From 54-19 sp038210655 (GTDB lineage: Bacteria > Chloroflexota > Chloroflexia > Chloroheliales > Chloroheliaceae), in the NCBI GenBank assembly GCA_038210655.1, contig JBBQWM010000016.1:62001-126000 (forward strand): DNA of 64,000 nt, given 5' to 3'. Numbering within the stretch: position 1 is the stretch's first letter; each line of letters opens with the position of its first letter. Shown here in pieces: positions 34,365 to 43,328 of this stretch. Both the position numbers and the translations under genes were made by a program. Under the pieces are notes generated by a model that saw only the letters and a list, made by a program, of their open reading frames with translations, made no database searches and was not told the origin of the DNA.

Positions 34365-35350
34365 AAGCCGTACCCTTCTAGAATCTGACCTGCCAACCGC
34401 CGCTTGTCCGCATCGTCCTTCATAATCGTATTTGTGACCAGTGTTACAAACCCTAATTGTTCGATAGCGGCCTGTTGTTCGGCATCCACCTGGTCGAGGA
34501 CAAAATGCTGGGCGAACCCGGCATACAGGCGAGCCACTCCCAGGGCTGAACTGCTTTCCTCGCCCCCTAACGTTCGCATCAAGGCTGCCGCCGGTCCCTT
34601 GAGCGCCGCCCCGCCCACGATAGGGCTGACCACTACAATTGGCGCTCCCGCCGCTCTTAGCACTTCTCTCATCCCCGGAACCGCCAAAATCGGCCAGATG
34701 CTCAGGTAAGGATTGGAAGGGCAAAGGACGATTAGGGCCGCTTCGGATAAAGTCCGGCCCACCTCATCCGAAACGGTCGCCTGCTCTGCCCCCTCGAAAG
34801 TCAGGGCTGTTACGGTATCATTCGCCCGGCGGCGCACGAAATACTCCTGAAAGGCCAACTCGCCTGCCTCGACCGTCTGCACTTTTGTGCGTACCGACTG
34901 ATCGCACATCGGCAAAAGCTGGCACTGTATATCTAAGGCTCGGCACAGGTCTGCCGTTATCTTGGTCAAGCGTTGGCCCTGGTTTAAACGCTGGGTGCGA
35001 AGCAAATGAGTGGCAATGTCGCGGTCGCCCAGCCAGAACCAATTGTCGTGACCGTAGCGGGCCAGCATTTCCAAACTATTAGCGCTATCGCCCGCGATAC
35101 CCCAGCCCGTGAGCGGGTTTGCCAGACCCGCCAGGGTGTACATTACGGTATCCAAATCGGGGCTAATGTGTAGCCCCAAATATTCCATATCGTCGCCGGT
35201 ATTGCCGATAATAACCAGTTCTTGCGCTCGTCCCTGGTCTTGTAAGTAGCGGTAAAGGCCGAGGGCCAGCTTAGCTCCGCCCACCCCACCGGCCAGGGCG
35301 ACAATCTTGCCGGCCGTGGCATTCCCATCGGCTTGCGTTATACTATTCAT
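34361..35350 (-). CDS. cofD: 2-phospho-L-lactate transferase (F420 biosynthesis)
   Basis: 329 residues. CofD/FbiA joins the activated phospholactate or phosphoenolpyruvate moiety to the deazaflavin Fo, giving F420-0 or its dehydro form. The N-terminal KIVALAGGVGGAKLALGL loop is diagnostic, and GNTGDDMEYLGLHISPDLD near residue 60 is the other conserved block. The ATG at 35350 has AAAGG eight bases upstream. First gene of a two-gene operon with cofE. Fo synthase genes are not in the window. Confidence 0.95.
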   Translation of the reverse strand: MNSITQADGNATAGKIVALAGGVGGAKLALGLYRYLQDQGRAQELVIIGNTGDDMEYLGLHISPDLDTVMYTLAGLANPLTGWGIAGDSANSLEMLARYGHDNWFWLGDRDIATHLLRTQRLNQGQRLTKITADLCRALDIQCQLLPMCDQSVRTKVQTVEAGELAFQEYFVRRRANDTVTALTFEGAEQATVSDEVGRTLSEAALIVLCPSNPYLSIWPILAVPGMREVLRAAGAPIVVVSPIVGGAALKGPAAALMRTLGGEESSSALGVARLYAGFAQHFVLDQVDAEQQAAIEQLGFVTLVTNTIMKDDADKRRLAGQILEGYGL

Positions 35351-35393
35351 AGCGATACCTTTCAAGCTTCTTTAATAACTCTTTATAAAATTT

Positions 35394-35422
35394 ATTATAT
35401 CACTGTCGCCGGTTCGTCTAAA
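35394..35422 (-). promoter_or_regulatory. Promoter of cofD-cofE
   Basis: On the minus strand, TTTAGA (35422-35417), 17 bases, then TATAAT (35399-35394), 44 bases before the cofD start. Confidence 0.55.
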
Positions 35423-35583
35423 GGCGTTGACTTTTAGGCTCTATTAGCGCATAATCGGCATATAGTATAAAAATGTACATTAAGACAAATACGGTCAGCC
35501 TATTTAATAAAATATACGGTAGTTGCGTATTTCTAGGGTCATTTTTGTGAAAAAACTAACGCTGAAGATCTGGTGAGAAGGTA

Positions 35584-37314
35584 GTGGCTAAAGAAACAAT
35601 TGTTGTAGTAGATGATGAAGCACCAGCGCGTAGCGCCGTGGCCCGTCTGCTACAGGAACGTGGTTATACGGTTTTTGCTTTGCCGGGCGGTCAAGAGGCG
35701 ATTGATTTCGCCAACAACAATCACTTTGATGTTTTATTAACCGATTTTCGGATGCCCAGTGGTCTGGATGGTTTGACGACGGTAAGGGCGGTGCGACGGA
35801 TCAACCCACAGGTTGTGGCGATTATTATGACCGGGCATAGTTCGATTGACCTCGCTATTCAGTCGCTCAATCTAGGTGTGCATGGGTTCGTGGTCAAGCC
35901 TTTTACGGCCTTTGAACTGACCCGTACTATCGAGCAAACGATTGCTCAACAGACCCTGACCCGCGAAAATATTAAGATGAAAGCCCTGGTCGAGGTTTTT
36001 GCAACCACCCAGGCCCTTGTAACCGCCGAGGTCGAGCAATCCCAATTGCCGCGCCTGGCCCTCGAATTGGCAATGCGCGAAATCCAGGCCGATCAAGCTT
36101 TCCTGCTCTTGTTTAGCGAAGCCCCCCACACGGATACGGCTGAACTGGAACTGGTCTCAATCGTGCAGCGCGAGGAAGAAGACGTTAGTTTGCGGGATGG
36201 GGTTCAATTGCCGCTCTATTATCCCGATTTGGAACACTTTAGTCGTTCCAATCAGGGTTCCCTGGCAAAACTCCACCACTGGGGCAAAAAAGCAATTGAA
36301 GCCAACGCTTCCTTGATGCTAATCGACGGTTATCAGGTGCAGCCGATTGAGAAGCAGGCTCTATCAGCCCAGCAAGAAAACTGCGAGATAATCGTACCCC
36401 TGCTGGCCCAGGGGCGCAAAGTCGGTGTTTTGCTGATGGAACGCCGGGGGGTTGACCAGGCTTTTAGCGAAGTGGATTTGCAGACTGCCGCGATTTTGGC
36501 AAGCCAGGCCGCTATCGCTATCGATAACAACCGGCTTTTTCGCCGTCTGGCACGGGTCGAAGCTCTGCACGAGGCCGACCGCTTGCGGGCCGAGTTTGTA
36601 GCAACTGTCTCGCACGAGTTGCGGACTCCGCTTACTTCGATCAAAGGGTATGCCACGACCCTTTTGCGCCCGGATGTTAATTGGAACAACCAGACCGGCA
36701 TCGAATATCTCTCAATTATCAGCGAAGAATGTGATAAGCTGATGCAATTGATCGACAATATTTTGGAAGTCTCTCGGATCGAAGCGGGTGCATTACGGAT
36801 TTTCCCGGAGCCGATCCAACTGAACGAGGTAATGGAACGGGCCGTCACCGAAGCGCGTCGCCGTACTCCCGAAGCGGTGCTCGAATGGAGCTATCCGCCG
36901 ATAGAGGAAATGCCCTTTGTGTTGGCTGACCCGCAACGCATTATTCAGGTCTTACGAAATTTGATCCAAAACGGGATCAAATATTCGCCGCAACCGCAGC
37001 ACATCTCGATTAGAGTGAATAAGCCTGCGCCTGACCTGGAAAGTAAAGAGGTGCGGGTGCTGGTTTCAGTTCATGATAACGGGGTAGGCATAACTCTGGA
37101 CGATCAGCCTAAAATCTTCGAACGTTTTTTCCGGGTCGATACCGGGGCCGCTCGTCGTACCGAAGGCACCGGGTTGGGTCTGGCGATTTGCCGGGGCATT
37201 ATCGAAGCTCACGGCGGTCGCATCTGGGTCGAAAGTCAAGGTCTTGGTTTGGGCAGTACTTTTTATTTTACGTTGCCAGTCTCAGATATGTCGAAGGAGA
37301 TCGACCTGGACTAA
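35584..37314 (+). CDS. Receiver-GAF-histidine kinase hybrid sensor
   Basis: 576 residues, GTG start. Residues 1-120 are a receiver domain with phosphoacceptor D54 (LLTDFRMP), D10/D11 and K105. Residues 140-320 form a GAF domain. HisKA has H344 in VSHELRTPL, and HATPase has the N box LRNLIQNGIKYSP (near 457-469), DNGVGI and GTGLGLAICRG. There are no membrane segments, so it senses in the cytoplasm, and phosphorylation of its own receiver may gate it. It is followed by a structured RNA and then a response regulator gene. Confidence 0.93.
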   Translation: MAKETIVVVDDEAPARSAVARLLQERGYTVFALPGGQEAIDFANNNHFDVLLTDFRMPSGLDGLTTVRAVRRINPQVVAIIMTGHSSIDLAIQSLNLGVHGFVVKPFTAFELTRTIEQTIAQQTLTRENIKMKALVEVFATTQALVTAEVEQSQLPRLALELAMREIQADQAFLLLFSEAPHTDTAELELVSIVQREEEDVSLRDGVQLPLYYPDLEHFSRSNQGSLAKLHHWGKKAIEANASLMLIDGYQVQPIEKQALSAQQENCEIIVPLLAQGRKVGVLLMERRGVDQAFSEVDLQTAAILASQAAIAIDNNRLFRRLARVEALHEADRLRAEFVATVSHELRTPLTSIKGYATTLLRPDVNWNNQTGIEYLSIISEECDKLMQLIDNILEVSRIEAGALRIFPEPIQLNEVMERAVTEARRRTPEAVLEWSYPPIEEMPFVLADPQRIIQVLRNLIQNGIKYSPQPQHISIRVNKPAPDLESKEVRVLVSVHDNGVGITLDDQPKIFERFFRVDTGAARRTEGTGLGLAICRGIIEAHGGRIWVESQGLGLGSTFYFTLPVSDMSKEIDLD

Positions 37315-37317
37315 GCC

Positions 37318-37430
37318 ATCTAGCCGACTTTTAGTCGTGAACTCTCCTTTGGTTAGTTCGGCAGATAAGGTTCCGCCTATCGTCGATCCGAAGGAGAAAA
37401 CCCTCTGCTAAAGGGTATTAGTGGCTAGAT
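37318..37430 (+). ncRNA. Candidate cis-acting structured RNA between kinase and regulator genes
   Basis: The 131-base gap folds into a multi-helix junction. P1: ATCTAGCC (37318-37325) with GGCTAGAT (37423-37430). P2: GACT-TTT-AGTC (37326-37336). P3: TCTCCTTTGG (37343-37352) with CCGAAGGAGA (37388-37397), continuing inward as GATAAGG (37364-37370) with CCTATC (37376-37381) around TTCCG. P4: ACCCT (37400-37404) with AGGGT (37412-37416). P1 ends three bases before the AAGGAG site of the next gene, so it could control translation. It matches no riboswitch class I could recall. No T run, so not a simple terminator. Confidence 0.6.
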
Positions 37431-37445
37431 CACAAGGAGTAACAG

Positions 37446-38183
37446 ATGAGTAAAGAAAAAACAGTGTTGGTAGTGGACGACCAACCGGGTCTGGTTCGCC
37501 TGGTGCGCGACAACCTGGAGAGCTTGCAATTTAAGGTGGTATCCGCTTCCGAAGCGACCAAAGCGCTCGATATTGTCGAGAACGAGAAGCCCGATTTGGT
37601 CATTCTTGACATAATGCTGCCCGGTCAGGACGGTTATCAGATTTGCCGCCGTATCCGCGAGTTTTCGACCGTGCCGATTATTATGCTGACCGCCCGCAAC
37701 GAACGGGCCGATCTTGTGACTGGCTTCGAGGCTGGAGCGGACGATTATGTTACAAAACCTTTTAGCGCCGACGAATTGCTGGCGCGGGTCAAGGCTGTCT
37801 TACGCCGTAGCGAATATCAAGAGCTTAACAAATATTCGCCGACCTTTTCTTGCGGTGATATTTCGATTGACTTTGTGCGCCACGAAGTTTCCACCCAGGG
37901 TAAGCCGGTTCCTTTAACCCCGACCGAATACCGCTTGCTCTATTATCTTGCGACTAACGCCGGGCGGGTAATGTTGCATAGCGATCTTTTGACCAAAGTC
38001 TGGGGGCCGGAGTACGCCGGGGCGACCGATTATCTACGGGTCTACATCCGCCACTTGCGAACCCGCCTTGAGCCAAAAGACAGCGATCCGACCTATATTT
38101 TGACCGTGCCAGGGGTCGGGTATGTCTTAAAATGCCCGCAAGGTCAGGGTCAGGTTACAGGCCAACTACCGGAAGAAGACTAA
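37446..38183 (+). CDS. OmpR/PhoB-family response regulator
   Basis: 245 residues. Receiver domain 1-120 with D11, phosphoacceptor D55 (VILDIMLPG) and K104 (YVTKPFS). The C-terminal winged helix (about 135-230) carries VPLTPTEYRLLYYLATNAG and the recognition region YLRVYIRHLRTRL. AAGGAG (37434-37439) lies six bases before the ATG. It is the likely partner of the kinase just upstream. Two bases separate its stop from the next ATG, so the membrane protein downstream is probably co-expressed. Confidence 0.94.
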   Translation: MSKEKTVLVVDDQPGLVRLVRDNLESLQFKVVSASEATKALDIVENEKPDLVILDIMLPGQDGYQICRRIREFSTVPIIMLTARNERADLVTGFEAGADDYVTKPFSADELLARVKAVLRRSEYQELNKYSPTFSCGDISIDFVRHEVSTQGKPVPLTPTEYRLLYYLATNAGRVMLHSDLLTKVWGPEYAGATDYLRVYIRHLRTRLEPKDSDPTYILTVPGVGYVLKCPQGQGQVTGQLPEED

Positions 38184-38185
38184 GC

Positions 38186-39814
38186 ATGGCCGGATCAGCT
38201 TCCGCGCTGGTCTCGTCCGGCTCCGCGTTCAGGCGCGAACGGCCCTTGAAGAAGCTGCCTCAAATTTTGGGCGGCTTCTTCATCTTTCTCTACACCCTTT
38301 TCTTCCTTTACCGGGTCGCAATCGCCTGGTTCTATCCTTACCCGTTGCAATATGGCGAAGGGGCGGTCTTTTACGAGGCAGGCCAACTTTACCAGAATAA
38401 TTTTAGCCCTGCCAGCCTTTACTCACCTAACCTCAATCCTCCCTATCAAGCCGCTATTTATGGCCCAGTTTACTATTATCTGGAAGCCTTTACGATGTTT
38501 ATAACCGGGCCGCGTTCGCTTTTTGGCGGTCGGCTTATTACGCTACTCGCTTCGCTCTATATCGGGGTGACGCTATATCGGGTGGCTCGTCGGCAAGAAC
38601 TGGCCTCCGGGCGACGGGCCGGTCTGGGGATCGGGCTGGCTGCTGCCCTGACCCCTTTTGCAACTGCCGCCCTCTACGATTGGGGGGTCCTGGCAAAGGC
38701 CGATATACTGGCAATTGCTTTTAGTCTGGGTGCAGTAGTCCAGGTCTGGCGGGCCGATTTCGACCGCCGTCGGGAAGCCGGGACGGGGCCTTATGTTTTC
38801 GCCGGGCTATTGTGCGTCCTAGCCCTGTTGACCAAGCAATCGGCGCTGGCGGCTCCTATCGCAATCCTGATTTGGCTAGGATTGGGACGACGCTGGCGTG
38901 ATCTGGCCGGATTTTTGGGGACTTTAGTAGCCGGGCTGGTGGTCATTGGGCTGGCCTTTCAACTGGCGACCGATGGCTATTTCTTTCGCCATATCGTGAC
39001 TTATAACAGCCAGCCCTATGATCTGGATTTTTTGGGGGCGGCTCTTAATTATCTGCTTTGGACGCACGCTGTTCTGCTGCTACTGGCGCTGGTGTGGGTC
39101 GCCCGGCCCTTAGTTGGGCGCTTCGAGCGGGTCGATTTGTGGCGCATCTACTTTTTTACCGCCCTACTGGTTTCATTTTCGGCGGGCAAAGTCGGAGCCG
39201 ATTACAATTACTATATCGAAAGCCTGTGCCTGATGTCGTTATTGGCCTGGTGTCAGGCCGGACGCTTGCTGGCCTTGCGACCGATCGGGCGCTACGGGCC
39301 TTTGCGGGTTCCACTTGGGACGGTCGCTATAATTCTGATGGTGATCCAGCTTTTCCAGTTGCATCATATTCCGATCCTGGCGGATGGCTCGAACACCCCT
39401 ACTTCGGCAGATTTCGACCGCTCCGATCAAGTTGCGGCTCTGGTGCGCGAATTGAATGGTAGTGGCCCTTTGCTGGCGGAAGATAGTGGTTGGCAAGCCA
39501 CCCAGGGTTTTGCAACCGATCTGGATGACCCCTTTGTTTTCGGGCAATTGGCCCAGGATGGCAGTTGGAATAGCCGGGCCTTTTTGGAAAAGCTTAATAC
39601 CGGCTACTATCGCAGTGTCTTTTTTGAAATCTCGCAGCCCGATATGAGTGAGGAAGCCCTCGATAAAGCGGTGCAAGATGGTTCCGCTTCGCCTTTTCCC
39701 AGACGCTTCGAACCGACAGTACTGAAAATCTTGCAAGACCGCACTAAATTTGTTCCGTACCGTCGGGTTGGACGTTGGCTCTTTTTAACATGGAATGCTG
39801 CCCCAATCTCCTAA
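38186..39814 (+). CDS. Multi-pass GT-C-like membrane protein
   Basis: 542 residues from the ATG at 38186, two bases after the regulator stop; an earlier in-frame ATG overlapping the regulator is less likely. About ten transmembrane helices precede a C-terminal soluble segment (about 410-542). The first outer loop holds YPLQYGEGAVFYEAGQLY and, later, NPPYQAAIYGPVYYYLEAF, like the first loop of GT-C/ArnT-PMT-type glycosyltransferases that use lipid-linked sugars. The substrate is unknown. Confidence 0.72.
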   Translation: MAGSASALVSSGSAFRRERPLKKLPQILGGFFIFLYTLFFLYRVAIAWFYPYPLQYGEGAVFYEAGQLYQNNFSPASLYSPNLNPPYQAAIYGPVYYYLEAFTMFITGPRSLFGGRLITLLASLYIGVTLYRVARRQELASGRRAGLGIGLAAALTPFATAALYDWGVLAKADILAIAFSLGAVVQVWRADFDRRREAGTGPYVFAGLLCVLALLTKQSALAAPIAILIWLGLGRRWRDLAGFLGTLVAGLVVIGLAFQLATDGYFFRHIVTYNSQPYDLDFLGAALNYLLWTHAVLLLLALVWVARPLVGRFERVDLWRIYFFTALLVSFSAGKVGADYNYYIESLCLMSLLAWCQAGRLLALRPIGRYGPLRVPLGTVAIILMVIQLFQLHHIPILADGSNTPTSADFDRSDQVAALVRELNGSGPLLAEDSGWQATQGFATDLDDPFVFGQLAQDGSWNSRAFLEKLNTGYYRSVFFEISQPDMSEEALDKAVQDGSASPFPRRFEPTVLKILQDRTKFVPYRRVGRWLFLTWNAAPIS

Positions 39815-40201
39815 CTCAAGTTTTATGGGCAACATATCCCTCTATACGCCCGTTGTTGTTGTTAATGTTCATACTATGATATAAATTCAGTTTAGCCCTG
39901 TATTAAAGCAGTTTATCCCCCAAAACTCCTACAGACTTCTTTCCTATAGCACTCACAACATTTCTACGATATAATTATTTTAATTAGACCAATTGGTAAT
40001 ACTACGACCTATTTACGTACTGTAGCGAGAAAGTTCTTATCAAGGGGGCATTCCATTTATCCTATTTAACTTGTCGATATATCGAAGTAAGAGTAAGTCT
40101 AGGCTCATCCAGAATACTAATTAAGTGGAATTATCCCGATAATTTAGAAATTACTACCGCCTAAAAAGATTTAGTACTAAGGGTTTAGGAACAGGGACAC
40201 T
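39815..40201. other. Gene-free AT-rich stretch
   Basis: No open frame, repeat family member or clear hairpin was found. The stretch is AT-rich, especially 39870-40160, and probably carries the promoter of the GGDEF gene, but no site is convincing. Confidence 0.4.
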
Positions 40202-40819
40202 ATGAGCAGTCTTTTCTCTTTGGTCGAAGGCGACCGGGCCGATGATTTGTTGTTTATTGATCGGGTCACGGGTCTCTATAACCAGCAAAAGTTCTGGCGA
40301 ACTATCAATAGCAGTCTGGAACAGTCCCGCCAAACTGGACAGCCGCTTAGTTTGATTGTGATCGATCTGGACGGGTTCAAACGTTTAAATAGTGTTTTTA
40401 ATTTCGTGTTGGGAAATCAATTTTTGGCTAAGGTTGCCCGACTGCTTAAGGAGAATTGTCGGGCGACCGCTCAGGCTTTTCGTTACAACGGGGATGCTTT
40501 TTGTCTCTTGCTGCCCAATACCCAGGCTGAAGAAGCTTATGGTATTGCCGAGCGGCTTCGCCTGGCCTGTCAGGAGCTTTCAACCCTGACTATCACCAAC
40601 GCCTCGGTACAACAGATACTCGACATTCAGGCCGATACTCGGATGACCATGAGCCTCGGCATCGCGACCTTTCCCTCTAATGCCGGTTTAGCGCATGTTC
40701 TGTTTGAAAAGGCTGATCTGGCAATGTTGCGGGCCAAGAGTAGCGGGGGCAACCAGGCTTGTATCTACTACGACTCGCAACTGGATTTGTCCGAATATCC
40801 AGCCCGTACCGGCAGCTAA
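40202..40819 (+). CDS. GGDEF-domain protein with degenerate active site
   Basis: 205 residues, a lone GGDEF domain with no sensor or membrane part. DRVTGLYNQQKFW near residue 20 and LIVIDLDGFKRLN near 51-63 (metal-binding D55) fit diguanylate cyclases, but the signature loop reads NGDAF (96-100) instead of GGDEF. Loss of the first Gly and the Glu makes c-di-GMP synthesis unlikely; it may bind GTP or c-di-GMP, or act as a partner. It stands alone. Confidence 0.82.
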   Translation: MSSLFSLVEGDRADDLLFIDRVTGLYNQQKFWRTINSSLEQSRQTGQPLSLIVIDLDGFKRLNSVFNFVLGNQFLAKVARLLKENCRATAQAFRYNGDAFCLLLPNTQAEEAYGIAERLRLACQELSTLTITNASVQQILDIQADTRMTMSLGIATFPSNAGLAHVLFEKADLAMLRAKSSGGNQACIYYDSQLDLSEYPARTGS

Positions 40820-41004
40820 ACTCAAGCTTGCTGCAACAGAATATACTCACTATTTATAATTCATAATTACTCAGCCCTGTCCACCTGAGCCGTCGCCCCC
40901 CATAGGGGATCAGGACACGAATGGTCTAGATTCTTCGGCGGGGAATTATCTTTGGCAAAATCCAGGTTATTCCCCGCCTCAGAATGACAAGGCTGAGTAC
41001 TTAC

Positions 41005-41040
41005 CATTATTCATTATTCTGCATTCATTATTCTGCATTA
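41005..41040. repeat. 7-base tandem repeat
   Basis: CATTATT, CATTATT, CTGCATT, CATTATT, CTGCATT. It ends at the stop codon of the next minus-strand gene. Confidence 0.65.
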
Positions 41041-42093
41041 TTTCATCAGCCCCAAATTCTTCAATTCGGTTCGGGCCTGGTTCAAAAAATCGTTGCCGAT
41101 CACAAGCAAATTATTACCCTGTTTGATAAGGTTCTGATCGTTGTCTTCCAGGCCCTGACTTATCAAATTGGCCCCCTCGCTGTAATAGCTAAAAGCCAGA
41201 CCTAGCAAACTGTCCACCCGGTCGAAGCGCGTCGAAGGGCTTTGAATAGAGCGGAAACGAGTATTAACTTCCTCGAAAACTTCTAACTCGTGCCGAATAC
41301 TTTGTTTGAGAGCCAGACGGTTCAAGCCCTGCTTTTCCATGTTTTGCAACTGGGCGTTAGCGGTATTGGTTTGTTCGTTGACCTTGCGTACTTCCGACCA
41401 ATAGGATTTTTCGGCTTCGGTCAGATTGCTAAAGGGGTTGAGTTTACCCGGTAACGTCAATCCTGCCACAATAGTAGCTATTACCAACAGCCCGACCCAA
41501 ATTTTCCACCAGGCGAAAGCCAGCATTTTGGGGTAGTAAATAAGCAGTTTTTGAGTAACAAAAGCGGGTTGGGAAACCGGCCTAGCTACAGCGCTCTTTT
41601 CTAACGGCTGCGTCGGTCTAGGTTCGATTCTGGGGCGGTCGAGCGGCGCGTAAAGAGGTTTATTCGCTAGTGAGTGCGAAACGGATTCTGCCACTAATCT
41701 AGCCGGAGCCTCGGTCGGGGTTGTTTTGGGTCTATCCAAAACGGTGGTCGTGGTCGCTTGCGGCTCATAATATAGACGGGTCGGGACAGGGTGAACCGTT
41801 GCCGTCTGATGAACCCGCCGATAAAAGTTTGAGCCATTTTGTTTTTGTTGGTGGGCCAGCCAAATTTTAGCGGCAGCCACCGACGAATTACCCGGTTCAA
41901 GCCGGGCGGCAGCTTCAAGAGCTTTGTGGGCTTCGTTCAGGTCGTCGGCAGTAAAGGTTAAACACAGCAAAATCCGGCAATTATCCGGGTTCGTCCGGCG
42001 CAAATCCATCAGGAGAGTATGGGCCTCGGCCTTTTTGCCAAGCTCGGCCAGCGCAATAGCCTGCTTGAAGGTTTCCAAATCATTCAGGGTCAT
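41038..42093 (-). CDS. Membrane protein sharing the N-terminal domain of the 6013 gene
   Basis: 351 residues. Residues 1-80 match the TPR-like domain of the protein at 6013-6891 (FKQAIALAELGKKAEAHTLL, an aligned Cys in NCRILLCLTF, RLEPGNSS). A Pro/Thr/Arg-rich linker follows, then one transmembrane segment near 195-215 (WWKIWVGLLVIATIVAGL) and an outer helical region with a probable coiled coil. The function is unknown; the outer part differs from the paralogue. Confidence 0.72.
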   Translation of the reverse strand: MTLNDLETFKQAIALAELGKKAEAHTLLMDLRRTNPDNCRILLCLTFTADDLNEAHKALEAAARLEPGNSSVAAAKIWLAHQQKQNGSNFYRRVHQTATVHPVPTRLYYEPQATTTTVLDRPKTTPTEAPARLVAESVSHSLANKPLYAPLDRPRIEPRPTQPLEKSAVARPVSQPAFVTQKLLIYYPKMLAFAWWKIWVGLLVIATIVAGLTLPGKLNPFSNLTEAEKSYWSEVRKVNEQTNTANAQLQNMEKQGLNRLALKQSIRHELEVFEEVNTRFRSIQSPSTRFDRVDSLLGLAFSYYSEGANLISQGLEDNDQNLIKQGNNLLVIGNDFLNQARTELKNLGLMK

Positions 42094-42251
42094 AACCGCC
42101 CCCAGCTACCGTTTGATTAATCCAAGTATAATTATATTAATTGTAACGGTTTAGGCAGGTGACGGTTCCCGCTTTTGATGTGATCTTGCTCACTTCCACT
42201 CAATTTTAGGGGTGCTTCTCAACCGACTTTTTTAGAGAAGGGTGGTCGGCG

Positions 42252-43235
42252 CTAATCTTCGGTCGGTAAATTAGCCAACCATTCCTCCAAATTGAGGCTA
42301 GTGGTAATCGCATCGGTCAGGTCAACCAACTGGTTTGCCGTATAACGCTCCAACTTAGCCGCCAGATCGTTCGGCAACTTAGCTTCACCGTAGCGCCGCC
42401 CGACCTGTCGCAGCAATATTTTTCTCAAAGCGGCTAATTCCCCTTCTTCACGCCCTGCTATCAAACCTTCTTCATGACCGACGGCCCGCCCCTTTTCCTC
42501 GCTTTCGGCTCGCCACTGTTGAGCTATCTCACCTACTATGTCCTCGGCGCTCAAATCTTTACTGAAGAAATCGCCGACTTTGCGTGTCCAGCCCAAGAGT
42601 AGCGGTTCGCAATTTATCTCAGCTTGTTCGGTATATTCCAGGCCCTCTTCGGGATTTTCAGCCTCATATACCCAGATTGTGCGCTTGAGGTAATCGACAT
42701 CCCAGATTATTACTGCCCCACTTTCAAAATAGCTCTTTCGCTTCTTGCGTTCCTGTGTGCGTCGGTTGGAAGGCGAACGAATCTCGACCACCAGGTCGGG
42801 GCTGCCGCGCAAAATCGTGTGGTCGCGGCCCGGTTCGACTGGCTCAACCCGGCTTTCGTAGCGCTCTTTGGAGATCATACAAACGTCCGGCTTGTGGACA
42901 TCCTCGTTGACCATGACACATTCAAGCTGATCGGGATAGGCTTGTCCAAACCCCCGCGCCCTGGCTGCCAATGACAATATCTCTTGAATGTTAGCGGCAA
43001 TCCGCCTTTCTTCGGGTTCGGTCATAGTCTGCCAGACCAGCCAACCGTTAAAAAGTTCCAACGATTCTTCGGATACACGTATAGTGGCATTAGCAATTGT
43101 GTAAGGGCCTTTATCACGCTGATAAGCCGCTTCAATATCAATCGGCCAGTTCTCATACGGGGTAGTTCTATTGAGTTTAGATTTAGAGCCATGCTTATTC
43201 CGCTTCTTTTTAGGGAGTAAGGTCTGAGTTGCCAT
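42252..43235 (-). CDS. Uma2-family nuclease-fold protein fused to a DUF4351 tail
   Basis: 327 residues. The middle (100-220) is the Uma2/DUF820 PD-(D/E)XK fold: GSPDLVVEIRSPSNR, then AVIIWDVDYLKRTIWVYE. The C-terminus (265-325) after an Arg/Glu-rich helix is a DUF4351-like segment (LRKILLRQVGRRYGEAKLP, then NQLVDLTDAI). Uma2 proteins are abundant in cyanobacteria and Chloroflexota; their role is not established. AAGGTG precedes the ATG. No transposase is adjacent. Confidence 0.83.
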   Translation of the reverse strand: MATQTLLPKKKRNKHGSKSKLNRTTPYENWPIDIEAAYQRDKGPYTIANATIRVSEESLELFNGWLVWQTMTEPEERRIAANIQEILSLAARARGFGQAYPDQLECVMVNEDVHKPDVCMISKERYESRVEPVEPGRDHTILRGSPDLVVEIRSPSNRRTQERKKRKSYFESGAVIIWDVDYLKRTIWVYEAENPEEGLEYTEQAEINCEPLLLGWTRKVGDFFSKDLSAEDIVGEIAQQWRAESEEKGRAVGHEEGLIAGREEGELAALRKILLRQVGRRYGEAKLPNDLAAKLERYTANQLVDLTDAITTSLNLEEWLANLPTED

Positions 43236-43328
43236 TGGTCTATCACCTTTTACTATTTTTCATAAGCGCTCTTTCGATTTGAGTATACCTTAAGATCAAT
43301 TCTCTGGCTAGAATAGTGCCACTGCTTT

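Noticed and set aside
34365..34724. N-terminal extension of the cofE open frame (about 120 extra residues)
   Set aside because: It lies in another frame of cofD, has a Gly/Arg/Ser-rich shadow composition, and a proper ATG overlaps the cofD stop at 34361-34364.
37318..37430. Assignment of the RNA element to a known riboswitch (guanidine-I, c-di-GMP, SAM)
   Set aside because: GGTTCCG and a few short matches exist, but the conserved cores of those classes are missing.
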